64,000 bases of DNA, from the NCBI GenBank assembly GCA_947652605.1, contig OX393578.1, positions 35,159,470 through 35,223,469 on the forward strand. The letters are read 5' to 3'. Positions 22,909-34,478 of the stretch are shown here, piece after piece. The translations under genes and the position numbers were made by a program. Below the pieces are notes generated by a model. The model was given only the letters and a program-made list of their open reading frames with translations, ran no database searches and was not told the origin of the DNA. This stretch comes from Elmis aenea (taxonomy: Eukaryota > Arthropoda > Insecta > Coleoptera > Elmidae). Within the stretch, counting starts at the first letter, position 1. Each line of letters starts with the position of its first letter.

Positions 22909-22981
22909 ATGATGGCAGAAGCTGAAGAGGAGGTAAAAAATTATTGTTTAGAAGGGGAGTCATCTTCCATTAAAACATCAA
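22909..22981 (+). CDS. Candidate first coding exon of an unidentified gene
   Basis: ATG ATG opens a 24-codon frame reading MMAEAEEEVKNYC..., ending at a strong GTAAGT donor at 22982 in phase 1. No stop codon interrupts it. No downstream plus-strand exon in phase was recognised, and it does not join in frame to the zinc-finger exon at 54892. It may be the 5' exon of a gene with a long first intron, or chance. Confidence 0.25.
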
Positions 22982-24990
22982 GTAAGTAACTCAAATTTTG
23001 GTGATATCTTTTTTTATTCTTGCCCGCTGTATCAGCATAGAACTTAACTGATGTTGTCTGTTTTTTTAAATTTCGTGACGAACATTGTTGTTTTTGGGTG
23101 AAAATCGGAAGCATTTTTTTGCCGAAAAAATGTGGCGAACATTAGATTTGACAAAATGTAGGGGCTGATGAATATAAACATATATGACATGATATGTTCT
23201 GTGATGACATGTATTACAAACTTTAAGGTGAAACAATTGCAACTAGAGCAGTATCATTAAAGTCCATAACCATACTGATTGTAACAGATTTTCTTAATTA
23301 AATAGCAACCTTTTTTAAACAATTAAAATTAAAAATTTATTGCAAGCAGAAAATATTGACTTGAAATATGGTTAAAAAATTAAATACAGCCATTTAAAAA
23401 AATAAAATTGTCATTTCTGGTTGAAACGGAAATTAAAACAAGAACTATAGAACATTTTACTTTCAACAATTTTTCTGTCAAGGTAAAATAAGTCAAACCC
23501 ATATTTTACGAGTTAAAAGATAAGACTTTTTTATAACTAATATTAAACTATAATTAGATTATTATTAGCTAAAAGTTGCAGGTCTTATTTGGTAATAAAT
23601 CAAGGGTTTTCAGCAGCACAAGTTTTTCGTGAATTTTTTGTTATGTTACTAATTACTATACATTCTTTATGCCTGTGACTTCTCTTTCTACCAGTGCCTA
23701 GTATAGATTATGAAGAATATTTGTCTGTAGTAACTATTTTATTGATTTATTAAAGTTAACTGGCACGGGAGAGGTATCGTTTTAACCTTCTTTTTTTTTA
23801 AATTTTGAATAAGTCATGTCTTGATAAAATAAGATGAATGAGTTCTTGTACATAAATTTTTACTGCTGATATTTTTCTAACCATTCTTTTTAACCATTAG
23901 TTAAGATTACATTTCAGTTTTTATATTCATAAGGTTAATCAGTTGTATACTGAAAGTCAAATTTACCAATTTTGCTTCAAGTAGTGGTGACAAATACCCC
24001 TTGATTTAATTGTATAAAAGTATCAATAATTAAAAAGTTAGTAGTGTTCTTTTTTGTTGTTATTATAGTGGTGGAGATTTTTGTGTTGTATTATGTATGT
24101 AAAGTGTATATCCGCCCTGTTGTATATTTGTAAAAATGTGAAAAGCACCCTAGATAAAAATTTTAATACTACCTGTGGATTAATTAAAAAAGGACACCAA
24201 ACTTTTCCAACTTTTTATTGCTCGTAGTATTGTAACTGTCAAAGAAATATGTTACTATTGTACATAATTTTTATAAAGCTCAGCTTAGTTTAAATGACTG
24301 TGCGTGAATATTAGCTATTTGAAATACACAACTTTTTATATAGATACATTATATTATCACACTTTAATACCGGGTGTAAACAAAATCAAGCTGAATACTT
24401 TTTTCTTTAGTTTTTACTTTAAACAAACAAAATTGTTGACATACAAATAAAATACATTATCTAACCAAGATTTTTAAAACAATGTTTTACAGTGTTTATC
24501 AATTGTGCGAACCTCGTAACATAATCAAAAACCAGGAGGAAAATAATTATTTCATTTTGTATAAAAATATTTATTTCAAAATATGTAGATAACTTATAAA
24601 TTACATTATAGTCACTCTTTTATCGGTTTAGAGTTATATATTTTTTTTTTCGAAGAAATATTTTCCCAAACTTTAACTTTACTGGATACTTGACAGGCAG
24701 AGTATAAAAAGAAAATCACAACCAAATTTTCCAGTAAAGTACCTAAAAATAAAGTTACAAGTGTTACAAATCACTTAATTTTTCATTAACAATGTCAGAC
24801 ATTATTACAAATGAAATTTATTTGTGCAGTTTGTATGTCACACACATTCTGTACAATATCTACGAATAATGGATTTTAAAGAAAATTTATTACAAACTTT
24901 AAAAGGTTTTTTAAATGGAATATCCAATAATTGTATGAAAAAACAAGGCTGCAGTCAATAGATATTGTAAATTGTGTAACATTATATTAT
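22982..24990. other. Gene-free stretch
   Basis: AT-rich sequence with no coding frame. One isolated transposon-like end (CCGGGTGTAAACAAAATC, about 24370) resembles the family F terminus, but no partner was found. Confidence 0.45.
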
Positions 24991-25410
24991 CAGGGCATGA
25001 AACCGATTTTTAAACCGGTTTAAAAAACCGGTTAACCTTTATGTTTTGTCCGAAAAAGTGATTTTTAACCGAAACCGTTATTTTTAAAGGCAAAAAAAAA
25101 CTGTAACCTTTAACCAAAATAATAAAAAACCGTTTTTTTAAACATCTTTTTTTAATAAAAATTACTTTGAAAAAATACAAAATCTGTATTAAATGCGATT
25201 AGTTTACCAAAAGTAATTACTGAACGCTTGATTGTACATATATTATAAAATTATAAATAGATGATATCTTTTCATACTTTGCATTCCTAATCTGAATATT
25301 GTTAAAAACCGGTCAATTTAACCGGTTTATAATTTACACAAAACCGGTAGTTTACGGAAAAACCGGTTTTTCAACAAAAACAACAATTTTTTTTTCGGTT
25401 TCTAGCTCTG
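24991..25410. mobile_element. hAT element with 8-bp TSD TATATTAT
   Basis: The ends are CAGGGCATGAAACCG and CGGTTTCTAGCTCTG (imperfect inverted repeat). TATATTAT is duplicated exactly at 24983-24990 and 25411-25418. The interior is rich in AACCGGTT motifs. Confidence 0.85.
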
Positions 25411-25418
25411 TATATTAT

Positions 25419-26480
25419 ACAGCACTTTTATTCGAAAATGCGACATCTGACAAAGATGAAGAAAAAAAAATTATGACAAAAGTGCATATGCAGAATTGAC
25501 AGACGCTATAGTGGTTCTCTTGATTAAATCGGAAGTGGCCAAATCCGGAAGTAACTTTAAAAACTTAAATAGAACCATTCAGTTTTTATTGCAAAATTAG
25601 AAAGATATTTGATAAATAAACACTTTTTACTTGAAAATTTTTTTGATTATCCGTATACAGTGGACTCTCGCAGTTCTCTCGGAGTTCCTACAACGCGCTG
25701 AAGATATTGCGACAGCTTTTTTTATACAACGCGGTTCTCATACAACACGCTATATGTTTTTTTACATACATAGCTTGTTATAGCCACCGCTAAGGATTTA
25801 TTTTGTTTTACTTTTACTATCGCCATACGTGTGATCAAAGTATGTATTGCGATCGCGAAAATTTTCGAATTCCAAGTTTACAAAAAACGACTCGCACTCA
25901 ATAAAAAAAATATTTTCATCCCAAAATTATTCAAGGTTATAAACATTATACAGAATAGTGCAGTTGTATTCAAAATAGCTTCATCTTTCCAAAAACGTAA
26001 AAATATACAGGGTGTTCCATTTGAAATAATAAAATTGGGGTCATTTACGGACAAACTGGAAGTAAAACAATAGTGTACATATGTTCAAATAATCGGGTGT
26101 AAAAACATATCATGTCTAAAATTTCATTTAATTAAATACAAAACTAAAGAAAAAAAGGGGGTTTCCAGAACTCAGTTACATGCGAATAGGGTTTTAAATG
26201 TTGTTATGATTTAGGTCCAATGGATTACAAACTATGCGGATAATCAAAAAATTTTTCAAGTAAAAAGTTTTTATTTATCAAATATCTTTCTAATTATGCA
26301 ATAAAAACCGAATGGTTCCATTCAAGTTTTTAAAGTTACTTCCGGGTTTGGCCACTTCCGGTTTAATCATGAGAACCGGTATAGCATCAGTCAATTCTGC
26401 ATATGCACTTTTGTCATAATTTTTTTTCCTCATCTTTGTCAGACGTCGCATTTTCGAATAAAAGTGCTGGTACGGGTGGT
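25419..26480. mobile_element. Inverted-repeat element with inserted family F fragment
   Basis: The arm 25424-25660 (GCACTTTTATTCGAAAATGC, GGAAGTGGCCAAA) recurs inverted at 26220-26475. Between the arms lie a pogo-like end (CAGTGGACTCTCGCAG, 25668) and a partial family F copy (25905-26185). Matching short frames in the arms (25299-25499 plus, 26290-26556 minus) come from the repeat. Confidence 0.65.
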
Positions 26481-26942
26481 CTGAAACACCCTCTATAACT
26501 AATATGTTTTTCATGTTACCAGGTCGATATAGCTTAAGACAAAACGACCCCGACAAAACAGGTATTTTTACTACATATAAAACATATTTATAAAGTAAAT
26601 TTAGTCACTATGTAAACTAATCGATTTTACTTTAGGAAAAAAAAAACCTGTCAGCTGTTTTGTTTATTCGCTATTGAGGTGATTCTGCATGCAGGAAGAT
26701 CGACAATGTAACTGTACAAGTGCGTATTAAACGAATCAAACACAGTTGCGGCCAAATGTTTAGATTAAAGACAAAATTTAAATACGGCATCTTGCTTAAA
26801 ATAAATGTGATTGGATCGTTTATATGCAATTACACTGTCGCACAGTCATAATGAAATTTTTCATAAACGTATAATGAACTAATCCCACCACCAAATAGAT
26901 AGCTTACTACGAAATCAACTGATAAATAGTTTATTTATTTAT

Positions 26943-29900
26943 TTAGTCGTAAGTCTCTTTACCATGAGGTGTAGGACTCTGATGAATAAGAATCCACAAA
27001 TTTTTCTTACCATTAAAGATCCTGTCCATAAATATATTTCCAATTGTAATTCCAGCAAAAAAATAAAAATTAGATACTGCAGACATTGCTAATAAAGGTG
27101 CAGCAATCAAGGAACTTAATCGCTGTTGCCAGTTGGTACTTAACAAGTCGATGTATTTATTTTCATTACAAAAATAAGTGAAAATGTTTTCCAATGCAAT
27201 ACCTACAAAATTAAGTAACGCCCAAACTAATATATAATGGTGGCCTCCATGAAAAATGTATATGTACATAAAGCATAAAAAACTGGAAAACAGTTTGTTG
27301 AGAATGGACTTTGTTCGTAAAGTTGGTACATAAATATATCTGGAACAAGTGTAATATGTCATAGTTAAGTAGTTTTTAACGTACACCAACAAGCTAAGAT
27401 AAACCTATTTTGTAAATTAAAATGTTCAGCAATGTCCAAAACTTTTAAAATTTAAATACCCAATTTAGATTGTTAAACGGTGATTGTTATTTTACCACAT
27501 CGATAAAATGTTAACAAGATTATTACTGCAATAAACCCTCACAGACTTTTAAGAAAATTAGACATCTATCAAACTGTGTAATTTATTACCACGAATTATA
27601 AACTTATGGCCTAAAACAGTTATTTACAGTTTGCATTTAATATTTGCTTACCATTCTAAATTTTCTATTAAATACCTGGCAGGTATATTAAAAAAAAAAA
27701 AAAAAAACACTTCGGCAAAGATGAAGCTACTCTATTAAAATATTTTTTTTTACACTCTCACCTTACAAGAAACTTGTGCAGATTCCCATCAAAATACTTC
27801 CACATATCTGAATATAAATGAATCCGTCCAATACATTTTGGTGTTAATGGTACAGGAATATTATCAAATTTTGATATTGACGTACTAAAACCATATATAA
27901 CTACGTACTTTAAGTGAAAGAACTGTCCCATACAATACCCAAAACCATATAATGTCCAGATATCAAATTTTTTAACCATCTGTAACATTAAAATATGTCA
28001 CATACTTTCATATAAAATCAGTTCCAATGATAAAAGGCATAATTTATAGACCCATGCATTCATATAAAAATAATGCTTTATATCAGTGACATATTGGACA
28101 CGTTTAAACAATAGGTAGCATTTATTCGATTATAAGATGAACAAACACCATAAATACATTGTTTAATCCCTTAATTTAGGATACCTGCCTTAATAGAGCA
28201 GAAGTTCCTCGGAAGACTCTCTAAAATGTTTTATAATCAACAGTTACGTGTAAAAGACAAGCTTATGGTAGTAATTGTAATTTTCGTTCTACTACCACCT
28301 CTGTAAATGACTGTTACTGTACAGCCTGCATGCATAGTAAGAGGGTGTTTATGCAAGGTAAGCAAAAAGCACAAGTTTTCTAGAAATGATCCACGTAAAC
28401 TTGACAATTAAGTGTGTTTACTATTAGCCAAAAAAACAAAACAATAAAATTGTATGTATTATGTGATCGTAGAAAAAGTATAGTACAAAACTCAAGTTTT
28501 AAAGCATTACGTACTCGCTGCTACGCGACTTCGTACGCAACTGTGCGACTCATGTGTAAAATGCATTTTTGCAACTCTTGTTATGTAATATACTATTGCA
28601 TCCCTTTATTGTTATGAAAAGCAAGTAATTGGTGTTCCAGATATCATATTAATTATCAGGTTTGTTTTAAGAAATAACCCCAAAAAAACATAATATGACT
28701 GCAAACCACGGTTTACTACACAGGTTTGGAAACTCCTATATAAAACTGACTTGAGGCCGGTAACTAGTTACGTAAATTATCCCACGGATGGCGATAAGTC
28801 TAAGAACCGGTTCGTGCACAAGATTTTGACATAGTCAGTGAGATTTATAAGCTTTCGCTAAAAACTTCGAATTTAATCAGTCAGAGGATATATATATAAA
28901 CATGTTTTAGCCAAATTTTTATGTCAGTTTTGTTCGAAATAAGATCCCACCTAGTGCAAGCACAAGTTTTTAAACTTATTGTCATCTACAGGATTTTTAT
29001 GGCAAATGGTTCTTAGACTTATCGCCATCCAGCGGAAATTTATGTCGAAAAGTTCCAGATTTTTTAACAGGCTACCTAACCTATGTAGTAGACTGTGTGC
29101 TGCAAATCATTGCATAAAAATATATTCAGAATTATGAAACAGTTAGTGTGTTGGTGCACTAGACATGGCGTTGAATATATGAATTAATTGTTATACGAAC
29201 CTGTGGTTGAAACGTCATTGCATTTACATATATTAAATGCAAGAAAAATTCAGTAAATAAAGTCCAGAATCCAAACCGAATAAAACTACACAACAATCCT
29301 TTGAATCTTGACTGATACAACGGAGGGTTATAACTCTTTTGACTTTTTTCAAAATCAGCATATAAAATAAAAGGCCCTAACACCATTGTGGGCAAGTAAA
29401 TACAATAAGCTAGCAACTGCCAAAAATCAGCCGAGTGCATTAAGTTTATGCTATCCATGTGATAGCTTAAGCATCGTAAATTTATCCAACATAGCGACAA
29501 CAATAACATATAATGTTGAAATTCATTAATGTGCATGAGCTCAAGATATTTCTCCTGAATACTTAAACGATTGAAACGCGAGATTAAAATAATATTGACT
29601 AGACAACAGATCCAAAGGGCTGTTTTACTTTTAAATTTTGTAATGTATGTGGTTAACACTGGCTGGGTTATAATAATTATTAATCCAACTAGGCCGGTAG
29701 AGTATAATATAAAGAACAAACTAATGAGTATTTGCCAATATGGTACAGCCTAAAACAAAAACAAAAAAAATTATACATACCATTAATTTTTACAAAATTA
29801 AAAGTTCATACTCAGTCGTCTCTAGAATTCAGCACAAACATATCGCACCCTGGTAAGACAAGTAACACAACTCAAAAACAAATTTTCTTCAGTATATCGA

Positions 29901-31937
29901 ATAAATGTAATCATGAAACAGAATTGAAATGATTGAGAATGTTTGAGACGAATCCTTTTTGTACTCTACAAAAAAATGTCTTTTTTCACCACTGTAATAA
30001 GGTAAGCTTTTTGAGTTGTGTCACTTTTCTTGCTGTGGTGCAATATATTCAAGGGATTCCTTGCAATTTTTTTTAAATATATTTATGTCGATTTCAATGA
30101 GACTATTTTGGTCTGATAAATATAGTAATAAACACCTGGCACTATTTCATCATTACTCACTTACGTATTAGATAATAGACATACACAGACTTAACCAGAT
30201 GCAATTAGCCCAAATCTGTAACAAGACTCGCTGCCACTAAAACAAAATTCTAATACCATACTTCTTGCTGTTCAGCATTACAATTAGTATAAATGAACTG
30301 ATTTAATATAAGATTTATGAACTTTTACACATTTTTTGTAACAAAAACTTAAAAACGATTTGACAAAACTGTAACTATAAGTAAAAGCACCTGTAAATAA
30401 TGAGAAGTTACTTCTTCATTTATTATTAGTGTAACTCTCATTAGTTAAATTTTTATCAAACTTCGTAAGTCATCCTTATACAGGGTGTCACACAAAATAC
30501 GCCGCAAGCTGTAACTCCGTTGTTTGTGGTCCGATTTTGGTGAACAAAAAACTAAATGAAATGGCTCTTCCAATACTATAAACTAAATTGGATTTCAATT
30601 TTTTTCAAGTTCAACTTAAATGTCAAACGATAGTCAATTTTTTTTTCCAAATGGCACCATCTATTTTTTTTACTAAATCTGGTAGACATTTTTTTTCTGA
30701 ATTCAATGATGTAATCATAAGTTAACTTAAGAGCTAAACTAATAAGGTAATAAGAAATAAAAAATAAAAGTTTAACTTAAATAGGTTAGGTTACACAAAA
30801 TTTTCAAGCGTGCCATGGAGAAAAAAAAATCTTTATCAACAAATGTCATTGTGGTTTTTAAATGACTTTTGCTGATTAGGATTTTTTTGTGAAACCTAAC
30901 CTATTTTAAACTTATTTTTTATTTCTTATTAGTTTAGCACTAAAATTAACTTATGATTACATCATTGAATTCAGAAAAAAAACGTCTACCAGATTTAGTA
31001 AAAAAAAAATAGATAGTGCCATTTGGAAAAAAAAATTGACTATCGTTTGACACTTAAGTTGAACTTGAAAAAAATTGAAATCCAATTCAGTTCATAGTAT
31101 TTGAGGAGCCATTTCATTTGGTTTTTTGTTCATCAAAATCGGACCACAAACAACGGAGTTACAGCTTGCGGCGTTTTTTTTTGTGACACCCTGTATATTT
31201 ATTAACGAACAGAGCAATGTGCAGCAGAGTATGTGAGAATAAACATAGTTCCAAATCATCTACAACCCAGACCATCACTAGATTTGAATAATTTTAATTT
31301 ACTTTTTACAATATCAGCGTAAATCTTTTTAAAAATATAAACACTGAACTAATTTAACTTTATCTCATTACTAATAGCAATACTTTAGTCACTAGTTTTT
31401 TGCATCAATTTTAAATTAATAAGTTTTTGATAACTTAGATATTTATTTTTGTGCATTTTTTTTGCCTATATTATGTAATCTTTATCTAGTTAAACAAGTA
31501 AAGCAGCAACTCTGCACAAAGATGGGCCTGTTTATAAACTATATTATACCGATTAGTAGACAATCGTAACACCACAAGTGTATGAATTGACAAGAAATGG
31601 TACCTTGATGTATAACCGTCTTAAGCATTCTGAAACGATACTGTGGAGTACTATCCATGGCAACACTTGTTGCATTATTGTGAGTGCAGTATACCATTCA
31701 TTGTCACTATTATCTTTTCTTCTTCCAATAAATGACCAACCATCATCCAAGTCTTTGTAAACATAATTGTAAGTGCTAAAAGCTAATCAAACATTACTTA
31801 ATAACTAGATAGTTTAAATTCATTTTTTCCATACAATTACTAACCACAGCTACCTTGTAGATAGAGTATAATACACCACCAATCCAAATTAAAAAAACTG
31901 CAGTAATTTCTGTGGGAGGCAGTTCATTTGGACCCAT
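26943..31937 (-). CDS. rasp: Protein-cysteine N-palmitoyltransferase Rasp (Hedgehog acyltransferase)
   Basis: Rasp/HHAT is a multi-pass ER membrane O-acyltransferase (MBOAT family). It attaches palmitate to the N-terminal Cys of Hedgehog and, in flies, EGFR ligands. Five exons are 31841-31937, 31604-31782, 29201-29749, 27762-27979 and 26943-27339. Phases match and the product is 479 residues, against 500 in Drosophila. The N-terminal FLIWIGGVLYSIYK and DGWSFIGRRKDNSDNEW match the family. GYCMGQFFHLKYVVIYG, CIGRIHLYSDMWKYFD (Asp about 339) and FMYIYIFHGGHHYILVW (catalytic His about 378) mark the MBOAT core. The boundary of the 58-bp first intron is the least certain, chosen to keep frame. Intron 2 holds a family A palindrome. 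AATAAA (minus strand, 26930-26939) lies within a few bases of the stop. Confidence 0.94.
28290..28615 (+). repeat. Dispersed repeat, copy 1 (CTACTACCAC family)
   Basis: TTCTACTACCAC...GCCTGCATGCATAGTAAG...GGTAAGCAAAA... and a palindromic tail (CTCAAGTTTTAAAGCATTACG...CAACTCTTGTTATGTAATAT) match 40012-40440 in the same order. The short frame here is repeat sequence. It lies in rasp intron 3. Confidence 0.65.
28779..29034. repeat. Inverted repeat around GATGGCGATAAGTC
   Basis: GGATGGCGATAAGTCTAAGA (28795) is repeated inverted at 29007-29031. It is probably a small MITE in rasp intron 3. The ends are not sharply defined. Confidence 0.5.
30481..31193. mobile_element. Palindromic family A element, 713 bp
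   Basis: The ends are CAGGGTGTCACACAAAAT and its inverse GTGACACCCTG, flanked by TATA. The arms include AGCTGTAACTCCGTTGTTTG and are inverted copies over more than 300 bp each, so nearly the entire element is a hairpin. It lies in rasp intron 2. A second copy is at 60642-61107. Confidence 0.92.
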
Positions 31938-32289
31938 ATTTTCTTCTACAATGTAACATATTACATTGGTTTAAATAATTTACTTTTAAATTCTAATGAT
32001 CTAACCTCAAATAACAAACGCTATGCGAGTGAAGTTAGTTGTATAGGTTACGTTCTGAAACAACTTTTAAGTGTCTTGCTATACTTTTCTTATCATCCGC
32101 AACAAAGTTAGGTATTCGTTTCTACCTGTTTAATTTATCCTAAAAAGTGCCAAAATAAAATAACCATATATTACACAAATTTACTTTAGTCAGTTTAATC
32201 TAAAAATGGAGCAATAATGAATTCATACATGTAAATAATTGTTCTGTTAACTTCTAAGAACCAAGGAATATTAGCATGTTATGATTAAT
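31938..32289. promoter_or_regulatory. Region upstream of rasp
   Basis: This is the interval between the rasp start codon and the nearest transposon. It presumably holds the 5' UTR and promoter. No specific motif is recognised. Confidence 0.35.
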
Positions 32290-32578
32290 GGGCAAACACG
32301 AAGAGAAGGTGTCGCCGGGTAATTCACAAGTGGCGCAAACGTAAACATCGAAGTATACTGTACCGTCATCTATCTTTAGGAATCCATACATGACAGAATC
32401 ATTACGTGCTAATTCCTTGTTACTTTTGATCATACGTATTAGTTTCATAATTTTTTTTACTTCCGACTATAGCTCATTGCGCTGCTTAAAATCGGCTTAT
32501 TTACCAATGAACTGTTATAAATATTTCATTTTAACTACATATACCCACTCTTATTATGTTTTACTATACTATTAACTT

Positions 32579-32853
32579 GGCAATCATGAAGAGTAGCTCA
32601 TCATGGTGTGTTCACAAGTGGCACAAACGTAAGCACACGGAATATATGTAACGACAAATGTTTATTGCTTTAAAAAAAAGCTTTTACACACCTCTAACCT
32701 GACCCTCTTTTACCGACAAAATGAATGACGGTCGTGAGAAAGGACATATACACTCTGATTTTAATATTTTCAAGAAAACAAACAGTATTTCTTTGATGCT
32801 TACGTTTGCGCCACTTGTGAACACACCGTGATGAGCTTCTCTTCGTGATTGCC
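32579..32853. mobile_element. Family G MITE with 8-bp TSD ATTAACTT
   Basis: GGCAATCATGAAGAG...CTTCTCTTCGTGATTGCC is flanked by an exact 8-bp repeat ATTAACTT (32571-32578 and 32854-32861). The TIRs extend through CACAAGTGGCRCAAACGTAAG. The 8-bp duplication fits hAT or Merlin, and the GG ends do not decide between them. Confidence 0.9.
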
Positions 32854-32901
32854 ATTAACTTTTAAACTATTGTAACTTGCCGTTGTTCATGTTAGTCTTT
32901 G

Positions 32902-33165
32902 GGCAATCACGAAGAGTAGCTCATCATGGTGTGTTCACAAGTGGCGCAAACGTAAGAACACGGAATATATGTAACGGCAAATCAAATGTTTATTGCTTAA
33001 AAAAAAAGCTTTTACAGATCTCTAACCTGACCCTCTTTTACCGACAAAATGATTGACGGTCGTGAGAAAGGACATTATACACTCTGATTTTAATATTTTC
33101 AAGAAAACAAACAGTATTTCTTTGATGCCACTTGTGAACACACCGTGATGAGCTTCTCTTCGTTA
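32902..33165. mobile_element. Second family G MITE, right end truncated
   Basis: It starts GGCAATCACGAAGAG and is nearly identical to the copy at 32579. It ends CTTCTCTTCGTTAA, lacking the final GATTGCC, so the target duplication is lost. An internal deletion also removed part of the right arm. Confidence 0.8.
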
Positions 33166-33411
33166 ATTTTTTTTTTAAAGAAAACACTGTATTTGTGGTT
33201 CAATGACAATAGACGCTACTGGCTTTCACGAAATAGAAAATTACGTAAAATTAGGAGTAGTCAATAACCTAACCTCAAAGGGAATCTGTCCATGTACGGA
33301 ATATCAAAAATAGATGGCGGTACAATTAACGGTGATGCTTACGTATGATCTGTGTGCTTACAATTGCGCCACTTGTGAATTACTCGGAGGCACCTTCTCT
33401 TCGTGTTTGCC

Positions 33412-34478
33412 ACTTGCGTTTACATTTTATAATAATGTGTGTAATGGCTAATGGACAATAATTGAGGGGCTTGGTGCAATAACAAGATATACGCAACTTT
33501 TGGTCATTTTAAGATAAAATCAGTTTTTGATACTATTCAATACTGCGGATTGATTAGTGCAATAACCATATCCGTCGTGGCTCTGTTGTACTCCATGTGT
33601 ATGCAAGCATAAGTACAATAATGACTCCAAAATAATCAATTTACCGAATATGCTTTCCATACATTTATCAATCAGGGTTTTAAACTAATTAAATAATAAT
33701 TGTATGTTATATAAATGTGTATGAAATTTATTTTTTAAACATTTTGTACATAGTAATTTGATAAACTGAAATTCACCACAGTCTTATAACTACAATATAA
33801 AGTCAATCAATTAGTTACACATTGGTCCTCTCCACTTTCATCATTCCGACATTTAATACCCAACTGTAAACACTTTTTAATTTTCATTTCAAATTAACAA
33901 CACAATTTCCTCAATGTAATTTAAAGTCGTATTAATTTTTAAAAAACTTTCATTAAAATGATGCTAATTTTACACATGCTCATAATTCACAATCACGGTA
34001 ATAACATTTTTAATAAAAATAAAACCGTTCAGTAATTTAAGTAAATACAAGTTAGTAAAAAATGTAATTTAAAAAAAAATACATCTTCACACCTATCTTA
34101 ACAAATACAATCAGAAAAGGTTGGCACATTTCACCTAAACATTTTAATATTATATTAATAAATAAATTAAATCTCACAATTTCAAAACCAATCTCTTCTC
34201 CAATTTATCTTGCAAACACGATTTTTGCTTCTGTAATTTGTCCACTAAAAATAAAACTATTGAATAACTTATTTTAAACTACCAAGTAATTAATAATTAC
34301 ATTGCAAAAACCTTACACATAACAAAAGCAATTAAAACTAAGACTCTAATTGGGTACTAAATGTACTAATAATTCAATCTCCGTTTATTGTTTTATTGTT
34401 GTCGATTAATGAGAAACATAAAATTAACACAATGGTATATACAGGAACGAACTTACTCTACGTAATATCACAAAACCT
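33412..34478. other. Gene-free stretch with TFIIA gamma 3' UTR
   Basis: The right part holds the minus-strand 3' UTR of TFIIA gamma. AATAAA signals on the minus strand occur at about 34384-34399, roughly 90 bp past the stop. The remainder is AT-rich without coding frames. Confidence 0.5.

Larger units (their letters stand above)
32291..33411. mobile_element. Outer family G element with long inverted arms
   Basis: GGCAAACACGAAGAGAAGG at 32291 matches the inverse ending TCTTCGTGTTTGCC at 33411. The arms share GTAATTCACAAGTGGCGCAA and a subterminal block around 32362-32395 (inverse at 33290-33320). Two related smaller elements lie inside. No matching target duplication is visible at the outer ends. 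Confidence 0.7.

Noticed and set aside
34190..34250. Possible coding exon on the minus strand (TTTTTAG acceptor, frame with KLQKQKSCLQDKLEKRL)
   Set aside because: It lies downstream of the TFIIA gamma stop and near its poly(A) signals. The coiled-coil look comes from A-rich composition, and no partner exon was found.
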